Positions 8,649 through 15,981 of a DNA stretch of 62,016 nucleotides are shown piece after piece. Under the pieces are notes generated by a model. It searched no databases, was not told the origin of the DNA, and saw only the letters and a program-made list of their open reading frames with translations. Every line of letters begins with the position of its first letter. Position 1 is the first letter of the stretch. Source of the stretch: DTU063 sp001512695. GTDB taxonomy: Bacteria; Bacillota; Thermosediminibacteria; Thermosediminibacterales; Tepidanaerobacteraceae. The translations under genes were made by a program, and so were the position numbers. The stretch spans positions 1 through 62,016 of the forward strand of contig JBASOM010000067.1 of assembly GCA_049658265.1 (NCBI GenBank), in the 5' to 3' direction.

Positions 8649-10448
8649 CTAAATTTTTACGATTGCACCAAAGGGGCATCTATCAAAACAGCTATTGCAT
8701 TTTATGCATTTGTCCACATCGATGACATGAGGCTGTCTTCTTTCACCGGTGATAGCCTGCGTTGGACATACCTTTATGCATATGCCGCAGCCTTTGCACT
8801 TGTCAGCAATAATCTCGTAATGTATCAAAGCCTTACATGCTCCGGCGGGGCACTTTTTGTCTTTAATATGGGCTTCGTATTCATCTCTAAAGTATCTCAG
8901 TGTGGACAAGACCGGATTGGGAGCCGTCTGCCCGAGACCGCATAGGGAGGAAGCTTTGATGCTCTTGGCCAGATTTTCCAAAAGCTCTATATCTCCCTCT
9001 TTACCTTCTCCGTTGGTTATCCTTTCGAGGATTTCCAGCATGCGCTTGGTTCCGATTCTGCACGGAGGACATTTGCCGCAGGATTCTTCCTGGGTGAAAG
9101 TTAGGAAGAATTTAGCGATGTCTACCATGCAGTTGTCCTCATCCATTACGATCATACCGCCTGAACCCATCATGGAACCTGCTTGAACTAAGGTGTCAAA
9201 TTCTATGGGCATATCAAGCAGATCTGCAGGTATGCAGCCTCCGGAAGGTCCACCTGTTTGGACAGCCTTGAATTTCTTGTTGTTGGGAATGCCTCCCCCG
9301 ATATCATATATAACTTCTCTGAGGGTGGTGCCCATGGGAATCTCCACGAGACCCGTATGGTTGATCTTTCCTCCAATGGCAAACACCTTAGTGCCTTTAC
9401 TCTTTTCGGAACCTATCTCGTTAAACCAATCGGCACCCTTGAGAATGATAACGGGTATATTGGCATAGGTTTCAACATTATTTATAATAGTTGGCTTGCC
9501 CCACAGTCCTTTGTTGGCCGGGAAGGGTGGCCTTGGCCTTGGTTCTCCACGGCGTCCTTCAATAGAAGCTAGCAGAGCCGTTTCTTCACCGCACACAAAG
9601 GCTCCGGAACCAAGTCTGATAAATATGTCAAAGCTAAAATCTGTGCCCAAAATGTTCTTGCCAAGGAGGCCCCGGTCCCTAGCCTGCTCAATGGCAATTT
9701 CCAGGCGTTTTACGGCTATCGGGTACTCCGCCCTTACATAAATATATCCTTCACTGGCACCAATGGCATAACCAGCTATTGCCATGGCTTCCAGTACCGA
9801 GTGGGGGTCGCCTTCCAGAATACTTCTATCCATGAAAGCACCCGGGTCACCTTCGTCCGCATTGCAAACTACGTATTTGATATCACCTTCTGCATTTGCA
9901 GCAAACTGCCACTTGATACCTGTGGGGAATCCTCCGCCTCCACGGCCTCTTAGGCCGGATTTCTTTACCTCATCAATGACTTCCTGGGGTTTCATATCAG
10001 TCAATGCTTTTGCCAAGGCTGCATAACCGTCATTTGCAATGTATTCTTCAATTATTTCAGGATTGATAATACCGCAGTTCCTCAAGGCGATGCGTTTTTG
10101 ACGCTTGTAAAAGTCTATATCCATTAAAGAGCGATAGCGTTCCTTAGAATCCGGCTCTTTATAAAGAAGGCGTTGGACTACGCGTCCTTTTAACAGATGT
10201 TCCTCAACAATTTCCGGTACATCCTCTGCCTTAACCTGACAGTAATAACTGCCTTCAGGGTAAATCAAAATATTGGGTCCTAGTTCACAAAGGCCTAAGC
10301 AACCGGTTTGAATAACCTTTACCTCTTTATCAAGGCCTTTTTTCTCGATTTCCTTCTGTAGTGTTTCAAAGATTGGTTCACTGCCGGAAGCTACACAACC
10401 TGTTCCTTTGCAAACCAAAACGTGAGCCCTATATATTTCCATTTTCAT
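8649..10448 (-). CDS. hydB: Bifurcating hydrogenase NADH/FMN subunit HydB (NuoF/HndC-like)
   Basis: The flavin subunit that connects NAD(H), ferredoxin and the hydrogenase in electron bifurcation. The 599-residue protein begins with a thioredoxin-like [2Fe-2S] domain (CKGTGC and GCLGLCELGPN, residues 13-60). The NuoF core follows, with GLRGRGGGGFPTG (about 165), CNADEGDPGAF (about 198) and RLGSGAFVCGEETALLASIEG (NADH/FMN binding; the last block is about 285). Next come the [4Fe-4S] site CGKCPPCRIGTKRM (about 470) and two C-terminal ferredoxin motifs, CKGCGICIKVCP and CIKCNSCFDRCP. The C-terminal ferredoxin extension is typical of HydB and absent from respiratory NuoF. It is 28 bases after the HndB-like gene. 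Confidence 0.95.
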   Translation of the reverse strand: MKMEIYRAHVLVCKGTGCVASGSEPIFETLQKEIEKKGLDKEVKVIQTGCLGLCELGPNILIYPEGSYYCQVKAEDVPEIVEEHLLKGRVVQRLLYKEPDSKERYRSLMDIDFYKRQKRIALRNCGIINPEIIEEYIANDGYAALAKALTDMKPQEVIDEVKKSGLRGRGGGGFPTGIKWQFAANAEGDIKYVVCNADEGDPGAFMDRSILEGDPHSVLEAMAIAGYAIGASEGYIYVRAEYPIAVKRLEIAIEQARDRGLLGKNILGTDFSFDIFIRLGSGAFVCGEETALLASIEGRRGEPRPRPPFPANKGLWGKPTIINNVETYANIPVIILKGADWFNEIGSEKSKGTKVFAIGGKINHTGLVEIPMGTTLREVIYDIGGGIPNNKKFKAVQTGGPSGGCIPADLLDMPIEFDTLVQAGSMMGSGGMIVMDEDNCMVDIAKFFLTFTQEESCGKCPPCRIGTKRMLEILERITNGEGKEGDIELLENLAKSIKASSLCGLGQTAPNPVLSTLRYFRDEYEAHIKDKKCPAGACKALIHYEIIADKCKGCGICIKVCPTQAITGERRQPHVIDVDKCIKCNSCFDRCPFGAIVKI

Positions 10449-10476
10449 AACCTCCTCAAGCTCCTGTATTTATCCA

Positions 10477-10851
10477 TTAAATATTAGGTACTACATATTC
10501 ATCCACAACTTGATCGTTGATAATGTGTTTTACCACTATCTCCCTGGCTTTATCGGGATTCATATTTACATAGGTAACTTTTGGGCGATCCGGTTTTATT
10601 ACATCTACCAAGGGTTCGTACTGGCAGAGGCCGATACATCCGGCTTCGGTTACTATGACATCTGAGACATTTCGCTTTTTTAGCTCCTCCAGTATGGCCA
10701 GCATTACCTGCCTTGCACCAGCCGCTATGCCGCAAGTACCCATGCCGACGACTACGCGGGTCTTGCTTTCATTGTCAACTCGCAGATTTATCTGATCCTT
10801 TGCTTGATCACGGATTTTTTTCAGATCTTCTATAGACTTTATTACTGGCAT
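10477..10851 (-). CDS. Thioredoxin-like [2Fe-2S] ferredoxin, HndB-like hydrogenase subunit
   Basis: A 124-residue [2Fe-2S] protein with a thioredoxin-like fold. The four cluster cysteines are in GMGTCGIAAGA and TEAGCIGLCQYEP. The N-terminal part (KSIEDLKKIRDQAKDQ) is helical and family-typical. Equivalent proteins are HndB of NADP-reducing hydrogenases and short subunits in Clostridial bifurcating hydrogenase operons. ATG at 10851 is chosen because GGAGGTGCATAAA lies right before it; that GGAGG is inside the last codons of the upstream ATPase gene, so the two are probably translated together. Confidence 0.88.
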   Translation of the reverse strand: MPVIKSIEDLKKIRDQAKDQINLRVDNESKTRVVVGMGTCGIAAGARQVMLAILEELKKRNVSDVIVTEAGCIGLCQYEPLVDVIKPDRPKVTYVNMNPDKAREIVVKHIINDQVVDEYVVPNI

Positions 10852-10852
10852 T

Positions 10853-11401
10853 TTATGCACCTCCGTTAATTTCCTTAAGGTTTCCATTCACAAACTCTTT
10901 AATCCAGTCAATTACCATCGGATTGTTAATTGGCACATCTTCAAGGGTTTCCTTGATTTCACGGGTATCCAAAGTAAATTCTCTGTCCCCTACACAATGA
11001 CGGTATATATAATCCACATCAGGCCGCATGGCAATCAAGGATACCATGGTATCTGCCATACTCCCTATAGGTGCCCTATCTATATGGCTAAGCGTAAAAG
11101 TTGCTACTATCTCCGTTCCTCTTCCCTTTTCGGAATATATTTTAAAATCTCCGCCGCAGCTTTCAGCGGCCTGGGCGAATAAGGGTATGCCCAATCCTAC
11201 CCTGCGGGTTGTCCGGGTAGTATAAAAGGGGTCCATGACTTTTTGGGCAGTGGCGGTATCCATGCCGAGCCCGTTGTCCTTTATCCTAATTACCAATAAG
11301 TCATTTTTTACATCTTCATTAATATCAATTTCAATAAGCGATGCTTTCGCCCCTAATGAGTTTTGGACTATATCTAAAATGTGTAGGGAAAGTTCCTTCA
11401 T
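10853..11401 (-). CDS. Stand-alone histidine-kinase-like ATPase inside the hydrogenase operon
   Basis: A 182-residue protein consisting of a GHKL ATPase domain without a histidine phosphoacceptor domain or sensor. The ATP-lid motifs are visible: N box DIVQNSLGAKAS (about 10-21), G1 DNGLGMD (about 42-48), a TTR segment and G2 GLGIPLFAQAAESCGG. The last 60 residues are a separate, uncharacterised part. Proteins of this kind are found between the structural genes of bifurcating hydrogenases in Clostridia, but their task is not established. It could be an anti-sigma-like or kinase-type regulator, or an assembly factor. It starts two bases after hydC and ends one base before the HndB-like ATG. Confidence 0.85.
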   Translation of the reverse strand: MKELSLHILDIVQNSLGAKASLIEIDINEDVKNDLLVIRIKDNGLGMDTATAQKVMDPFYTTRTTRRVGLGIPLFAQAAESCGGDFKIYSEKGRGTEIVATFTLSHIDRAPIGSMADTMVSLIAMRPDVDYIYRHCVGDREFTLDTREIKETLEDVPINNPMVIDWIKEFVNGNLKEINGGA

Positions 11402-11403
11402 GG

Positions 11404-11892
11404 CTATTCAAATTTTTTCAGTATCTCTGGAATTTTATCCGGAGTGAGTCTCCCATACACTTCATCATTGACGATAATTGCTGGGGCGAGACCGCAGGCG
11501 CCTATGCAGCGGCAGCCATCGAGGGTGAACTTTAAATCATCGGTGGTGTCCCCTACTTCAATTCCGAGTTCAGTTTTTAGTCTGTCAAGTACCTTTTCTG
11601 CACCCCTCACATAGCAGGCTGTTCCTAAGCATACTCTGATATGATATTTCCCTATGGGCTTTAGGTTAAAAAATGAATAAAAAGTAATAGTGCTGTACAC
11701 TTCACTTAAAGTAACGCCTAAGTTTTCTGCCACTAGTTTTTGAACTTCTATTGGGAGATAGCCCATTATAGCCTGTGCTTCCTGCAGGGCCTGAATCAGG
11801 GCACTCCTCTTACCCTGGTATTTCTTCAACATATCTTCAATTTTATTGAGTTTCTCGATGAAATCTTGTTGTTGATTTAAAGCTACTGCCAT
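11404..11892 (-). CDS. hydC: Bifurcating hydrogenase subunit HydC (NuoE/HndA-like)
   Basis: A 162-residue thioredoxin-fold [2Fe-2S] subunit related to NuoE of complex I and HndA. The helical N-terminus with GKRSALIQALQEAQ and GYLPIEVQKLVAENLGV is family-typical. The four cluster cysteines are in CLGTACYVRGAE (about 84) and CRCIGACGLAPAIIVNDEVYG (about 125; two of the Cys here are ligands). HydC passes electrons within the HydABC complex. The gene starts the structural half of the operon, after a 61-base gap from the PHP gene. The ATG is preceded by GAGGAGAGGATAAA. Confidence 0.93.
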   Translation of the reverse strand: MAVALNQQQDFIEKLNKIEDMLKKYQGKRSALIQALQEAQAIMGYLPIEVQKLVAENLGVTLSEVYSTITFYSFFNLKPIGKYHIRVCLGTACYVRGAEKVLDRLKTELGIEVGDTTDDLKFTLDGCRCIGACGLAPAIIVNDEVYGRLTPDKIPEILKKFE

Positions 11893-11953
11893 TTTATCCT
11901 CTCCTCATATGTTATTGTTCTCTTTTTCACTATCTGTTATAAAACAGTGCCTT

Positions 11954-12700
11954 TTACTCCTTTATCAATACCTTCCTCCCTTCCAAACCTCTCAAAGCTA
12001 AAATAATTTCTTTAAAATTTAATTCTTCTAACAGGAAATAAGTTTTTTGATAAACCATTTCCTGCAAACTGTGCGCATCGGAAGATGTAATCAACGGATT
12101 GTTCGTAAGGCTTTTAAAAGTTGACTTAAATTCTGCCAGGGAAATAGCCCTTGAAAACTCCACTGCATCTATTTTTAAGTTTTCGGGTATAAATCCTAAT
12201 TGGCCGATAATGCTAAAGTGCCTTCTATCTACATGGGCAGGAATTATCAACCCTTGTAATTCATGCACCTTTTGAGCAACTTCATCCACCGTAAGTGATG
12301 CTGAGGTCAACAGCATTCGAGTTTCTTCACCTAATAAATTTCCTCTATCGTCAACGAGCCATTGATGCCCGAAAAACTGCGGATTGTTTTTAATTGGTGG
12401 CAAGGCATCGTATATGAATTCTTGAAATTGTAAAAGCTGATTTATGGTTTCAAAGAGGCATACTAGGTGGACCTCTTCGGCACTCTGCACTTCTATTCCG
12501 GGAATTACCAGGATATCATAATCTCGTGCCGCTTTCAGCATGGCCTCGATATTTCCCGCAGAATTGTGGTCACAGATGCCTAGTATTTTAGTCCCTATCA
12601 GGGCTGCCATGTTCAATATGTTTACAGGTATCATTTCATCGCTGGCACACGGAGATAGGCATGTGTGAATGTGTAAATCCGCCGGGTATTCCAAAAGCAT
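11954..12700 (-). CDS. PHP-domain phosphoesterase in the hydrogenase operon
   Basis: A 248-residue protein of the polymerase-and-histidinol-phosphatase (PHP) superfamily. The metal-binding motifs are in order and intact: DLHIHTCLSPC (about 8-18), GICDHNS (about 41-47), PGIEV (about 72), PAHVDR (about 156) and TSSDAHS (about 211). These would hold two or three metal ions for phosphate ester hydrolysis. The substrate is unknown. It overlaps the upstream DRTGG gene by one base and so is probably made with it. Its place beside DRTGG and HATPase proteins suggests a role in signalling or nucleotide turnover rather than DNA synthesis; this is inference. Confidence 0.85.
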   Translation of the reverse strand: MLLEYPADLHIHTCLSPCASDEMIPVNILNMAALIGTKILGICDHNSAGNIEAMLKAARDYDILVIPGIEVQSAEEVHLVCLFETINQLLQFQEFIYDALPPIKNNPQFFGHQWLVDDRGNLLGEETRMLLTSASLTVDEVAQKVHELQGLIIPAHVDRRHFSIIGQLGFIPENLKIDAVEFSRAISLAEFKSTFKSLTNNPLITSSDAHSLQEMVYQKTYFLLEELNFKEIILALRGLEGRKVLIKE

Positions 12701-13044
12701 TATCCAGACTCCCTTGACAACAGATTATACAGTATACCGCATAATTCATAAATAGACTTATCGCTGGAGTAGATTGGTATGTTCTCTTGCTCGGCCTTTG
12801 TTATCGTGTTTTTATCTATGTTGGCATCTTCGGCAACAATTATCGCTGCCAAACTGAGCAAGGAAGCCACTGCTACTATATTTTGGTGACTTTGAATGGT
12901 AATCCAAATATCATTTTCTTTGGCATGGGCCATGACCCAGCTCAATAGGTCTGAAGCATATCCTCCTCCAACTTTCCTGTCAAGGTTTGTGACTTTTGTA
13001 ACTAATTTTAGCCCAAGTAAGTCCTGAACTTCGCTCAATTTCAC
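12700..13044 (-). CDS. DRTGG-domain protein, small, hydrogenase-associated
   Basis: A 114-residue protein resembling the DRTGG domain, a ligand-sensing fold often next to CBS domains or kinases. The conserved second half is AIIVAEDANIDKNTIT followed by QENIPIYSSDKSIYELCGIL. No enzyme motif is seen. It lies between the HydS-like gene (overlapping by four bases) and the PHP gene (overlapping by one base), so the three form a translationally coupled unit. A longer protein with a similar N-terminal part is encoded just upstream at 14402-15214, so two paralogous DRTGG domains occur in one operon. Confidence 0.75.
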   Translation of the reverse strand: MKLSEVQDLLGLKLVTKVTNLDRKVGGGYASDLLSWVMAHAKENDIWITIQSHQNIVAVASLLSLAAIIVAEDANIDKNTITKAEQENIPIYSSDKSIYELCGILYNLLSRESG

Positions 13045-14387
13045 CTGCTATCATTCCCCCTATCCTCAGATTCCATTGTTGGAGGCATTTTTTGCGCCAA
13101 ATCAAACATTTCAGCAGCCAAATGTTTTACCTTGTCCCTCAACTTAAAGATGCAGTCAGTTTCATTTGCCAGCCCTTTGACAATATCTTCGGCCAGGGCC
13201 CTGCAATTGGGAGAACCGCAACTGCCACAATCAAGACCTGGTAAATCTTTGACGGTTTTCTCCAAGAGCTCCATTTTTCGAATTGCTTCAGCTAAATTAT
13301 CATCCAACTTAAATGCAGACTTGGCTTGGATCTCTCCCTCCATGTGGTAATATCCTTGGTTGAACTGCTCTATTACGGATGCTTCATCCAATATGCTCTG
13401 ATAGCCCATCTTTTCAGATAGCCTTCTCAGTTTAACCCTGGCTATATAGTGGTTTTCCACGGTAAGTGCACCGCCAATGCATCCCCCTACACATGCTTGG
13501 CATTCGATATAATCCACATCAGAAAGTTTATTCATCTCCACTTCTTCCAGCACTTCTATGCAGTTTTGAATTCCATCAACTGCCAGATAATTATCCCCGC
13601 CTATAGCCATGTTTTCCCCTCCGGACCTGCCCCAGCCAATTCCGATGCCTGAGGAATCGGGGAAAACGGATTGGAAGGCTTTAGCATCTAGATTTTTGAC
13701 TATTTCGCCGAAAATACCGGAAATGGAAATGACTCCATCTACATAGGATCTACCGGTTCCGATGGGCTGCTTAATCGATGTAGCTTTGGCAGGGCAAGGG
13801 CTAATAAAAAATACCCCAATCTCCTCTGGAGCAAGATCGTATTTTTCTCCTAAAATCTCTTTGGCACGCTTTGCAGCGATTTCCATCGGCGATTGAATGG
13901 GGATAATGTTCTTTATTAGCTCTGGAAATCTTACCTGTATCAGTCTTATAACGGCAGGGCAGGATGATGATATTATTGGCCGTAGATTCTTGTGCCTGGA
14001 AATGTATTCACGTATAGCTATGGATACTTCCTCTGCCGCTAGAGGAACTTGATAAACCTCGTCAAAACCGATTTTCTTAAGTGCATATATGACATTTTTA
14101 GTTGTAGTGCCTTCCTTAAATTGGCCAAAGAGGCTTGGTGCAGGAAGGGCAACTGTAAACTTGAAATCCTTTAATCTATCGATGCTGTCAGTAGCTGCAT
14201 ACTTGGCATTATTGGGGCATATGCGTATGCATTCACCGCAGTCTATGCACTTGTTCTCTAGAATATATGCTCGCCCATTTCTCACTCTTATTGCTTCAGT
14301 AGGACACCCTTTTATGCAATTGGTACAGCCTTTACACTTATCTACATCAAGAGTCACCGAATGGTAAAAAAGCTGCAAGTCCTTCAC
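13041..14387 (-). CDS. Group D (HydS-like) [FeFe]-hydrogenase homologue, putative sensor
   Basis: A 448-residue relative of [FeFe]-hydrogenase. Order: two ferredoxin motifs (CKGCTNCIKGCP, CIDCGECIRICP; 18-57), an H-cluster domain, and a C-terminal four-cysteine Fe-S domain (CGSCGSPNCRALAEDI, about 395-410). The H-cluster motifs are divergent: SSSCPAV (140-146) for TSCCPxW, SPCPAKATS for MPCxxKxxE, and ECQACVGGCIGG for the third. All four cluster-binding cysteines appear kept, but the proton-relay cysteine is Ser and the L2 glutamate is missing. These features match group D enzymes, thought to sense H2 rather than turn it over fast. The start is GTG with a weak ribosome site; the exact start is uncertain. 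Confidence 0.85.
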   Translation of the reverse strand: MKDLQLFYHSVTLDVDKCKGCTNCIKGCPTEAIRVRNGRAYILENKCIDCGECIRICPNNAKYAATDSIDRLKDFKFTVALPAPSLFGQFKEGTTTKNVIYALKKIGFDEVYQVPLAAEEVSIAIREYISRHKNLRPIISSSCPAVIRLIQVRFPELIKNIIPIQSPMEIAAKRAKEILGEKYDLAPEEIGVFFISPCPAKATSIKQPIGTGRSYVDGVISISGIFGEIVKNLDAKAFQSVFPDSSGIGIGWGRSGGENMAIGGDNYLAVDGIQNCIEVLEEVEMNKLSDVDYIECQACVGGCIGGALTVENHYIARVKLRRLSEKMGYQSILDEASVIEQFNQGYYHMEGEIQAKSAFKLDDNLAEAIRKMELLEKTVKDLPGLDCGSCGSPNCRALAEDIVKGLANETDCIFKLRDKVKHLAAEMFDLAQKMPPTMESEDRGNDSR

Positions 14388-14401
14388 CGCTTTCGATGAT
14401 G

Positions 14402-15214
14402 CTATAGGTTTATAACCATTCTTACTTTTGTGCCTTTTCCAAGCTCTGAATCTATCTCAAAAAAATCTGAAAATTTCTTCATGTTTGGCAAGCCCATGCC
14501 GGCTCCAAAACCCAGCTCCCTGATTCTATCTGGTGCTGTAGAATAGCCCTCCTGCATGGCTTTTTCTATATCGGGGATTCCAGGACCTTCATCTTCCGCT
14601 ATCAATTCTATGTATCTTGGAGTAATGCTGAATATCAATTTGCCCTTATAGGCATGTATTACGATGTTCATTTCAGCTTCATATGCAGCAACGGAAACCT
14701 TTCGTATGACACCGGAATCTATGCCGATTTGTTTTAATACTCTTTTTGCCTGCTCTGCAGCTTTGCCGGCACTGTTAAAGTCATTGCCGACGATGTCATA
14801 GGTGAGCCGCATGGCTTCGGGTGATTCGGAATCTCCCCTTGAAGACCTGTCTGATGCCTCACCATTAACTCTATCCTGACCCAAACCTGCTTTATACAGG
14901 ATTCCGCAGGATTCGTAAAGGGGAAAACTCGTTGTCAGCAAAGGAAGCTTTTCTGCTTTTGCAAGTTCAATGACATCCTCAGGAGGAACTTTGCCGCGCA
15001 CAAAAACAATTGCTGCAAAATCCCCCATGACGGTGGTTTGAATGATCTGCCGGTGAGTTAGGCCTGTGAGCAAAATTGCATTAAATTTGTTATCAGCCAA
15101 AATATCGCTCATCAAGTCTGCTCCGCAGGCATTGGATACGTCGATATCTAAAAACTCCTCTCCCCACAGGACTTTGGCCTGCAGAAGCTCTTTTATTTCA
15201 AGCAGCTTCATCAA
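14402..15214 (-). CDS. DRTGG domain fused to a RsbW-like serine-kinase/ATPase domain
   Basis: A 270-residue two-domain protein. Residues 1-115 resemble a DRTGG ligand-binding domain (NKFNAILLTGLT, FAAIVFVRGKVPPEDVIELA, LPLYESCGILYKAG-like segment). After a hydrophilic linker rich in Ser, Asp and Arg (about 116-132), residues 135-270 are a GHKL ATPase of the anti-sigma factor type, with N box YEAEMNIVIHAYKG, EDEGPGI and GAGMGLPNMKKFSD. Such proteins phosphorylate or sequester partners. It begins with four-base overlap on rex (ATGA) and is followed after 14 bases by the HydS-like gene. A role in passing a redox or H2 signal is inferred from context only. Confidence 0.82.
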   Translation of the reverse strand: MMKLLEIKELLQAKVLWGEEFLDIDVSNACGADLMSDILADNKFNAILLTGLTHRQIIQTTVMGDFAAIVFVRGKVPPEDVIELAKAEKLPLLTTSFPLYESCGILYKAGLGQDRVNGEASDRSSRGDSESPEAMRLTYDIVGNDFNSAGKAAEQAKRVLKQIGIDSGVIRKVSVAAYEAEMNIVIHAYKGKLIFSITPRYIELIAEDEGPGIPDIEKAMQEGYSTAPDRIRELGFGAGMGLPNMKKFSDFFEIDSELGKGTKVRMVINL

Positions 15215-15840
15215 GTTTCCTCCAGATAGTAAGTCAAGTATTCTAGCTGAGCAGCCAAATCTACTCTTCTTAAAATCACGCTTCCGTCTACTGTAATATT
15301 GATAGGTGCAAAGTTTATAATCCCTTTTATTCCTGCACCGCCCGGTTTATCAGCTACCTCCTGTGCGGAAGGTGCAGGAACGGCAATTATTCCCAAGTTT
15401 ATATCCAGTTCTTTAACTTTCTCTTCCAGAGAATCGATAGGGTAAATCTCTACATTGGCCAGCTTCTTTCCGATTTTTTTCGGATCATTGTCAAAGATGC
15501 ACTTTACGTCAAAACCCCTCTGCTGGAAACCCTTGTACTGGGTTAGCGCCCTCCCTAAGTTTCCGGCACCGATAATGGCAACTGACCAGCGCTTATCAAG
15601 ACCTAAAATTTTCATGATGTAATTGTAAAGCTCTCTCGAGTTGTAACCGACACCTCTGGTGCCGAATTCTCCAAAATAAGCTAAATCCTTGCGGACTTGA
15701 GCAGGAGTGACACCTGTCGCTCGCGCAATATTCTGCGAAGATACAGTTGTTATACCCTTTTCATCTGCTTCCGCCAGATACCTGGAATACAATGACAACC
15801 TACCAATGGTCGCATCCGGAATTTTAAATTTCTTGAACAT
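15211..15840 (-). CDS. rex: Redox-sensing transcriptional repressor Rex
   Basis: Rex binds DNA when the NADH/NAD+ ratio is low and lets go when NADH is high, so it controls fermentation and hydrogen genes. The 209-residue product has the winged-helix N-terminus (IPDATIGRLSLYSRYL, ATGVTPAQVRKDLAYFGEFG, about 7-55). The Rossmann domain follows with GAGNLGRAL (about 92-100), the acidic FDNDP that ends the second strand, and VPAPSAQEVAD. Length and motifs are standard. It is the first gene of the operon that runs to hydA; a promoter and a Rex-like palindrome lie directly upstream, which implies autoregulation and control of the whole hydrogenase operon. Confidence 0.96.
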   Translation of the reverse strand: MFKKFKIPDATIGRLSLYSRYLAEADEKGITTVSSQNIARATGVTPAQVRKDLAYFGEFGTRGVGYNSRELYNYIMKILGLDKRWSVAIIGAGNLGRALTQYKGFQQRGFDVKCIFDNDPKKIGKKLANVEIYPIDSLEEKVKELDINLGIIAVPAPSAQEVADKPGGAGIKGIINFAPINITVDGSVILRRVDLAAQLEYLTYYLEET

Positions 15841-15868
15841 AGATACATATCACTCCCTTGCAATTTTA

Positions 15869-15897
15869 ATTCTAGCACAACAATATTCTTTTTACAA
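15869..15897 (-). promoter_or_regulatory. Promoter of rex and the hydrogenase operon
   Basis: On the minus strand TTGTAA (15897-15892), 17 bases, TAGAAT (15874-15869). The -10 box ends 28 bases before the rex ATG, leaving room for a short leader with AAGGGAGTGAT as ribosome site. Confidence 0.6.
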
Positions 15898-15903
15898 TAG
15901 AAA

Positions 15904-15921
15904 AAGTGAAATTAGTCACAA
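15904..15921. promoter_or_regulatory. Rex-type operator upstream of rex
   Basis: On the minus strand TTGTGACTAATTTCACTT agrees at 11 of 14 defined positions with the known Rex consensus TTGTGAA-N4-TTCACAA, including the correct spacing. It sits six bases upstream of the -35 box. The same TGTGA-N6-TCACTT pattern occurs at 17166-17182 in front of the NADH dehydrogenase gene. Confidence 0.6.
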
Positions 15922-15945
15922 TGTTTTAGTATTGTCTAAAAACTT

Positions 15946-15960
15946 TGTTAAATTTTAACA
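15946..15960. promoter_or_regulatory. Second AT-rich palindrome upstream of rex
   Basis: TGTTAAA-T-TTTAACA is a perfect 7-base inverted repeat with a one-base centre, about 105 bases upstream of the rex ATG. It resembles the Clostridial Rex core TGTTAA/TTAACA, but the centre is one base shorter than the classical site. Confidence 0.35.
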
Positions 15961-15981
15961 GTCTATTACCATTTTTTGCTT

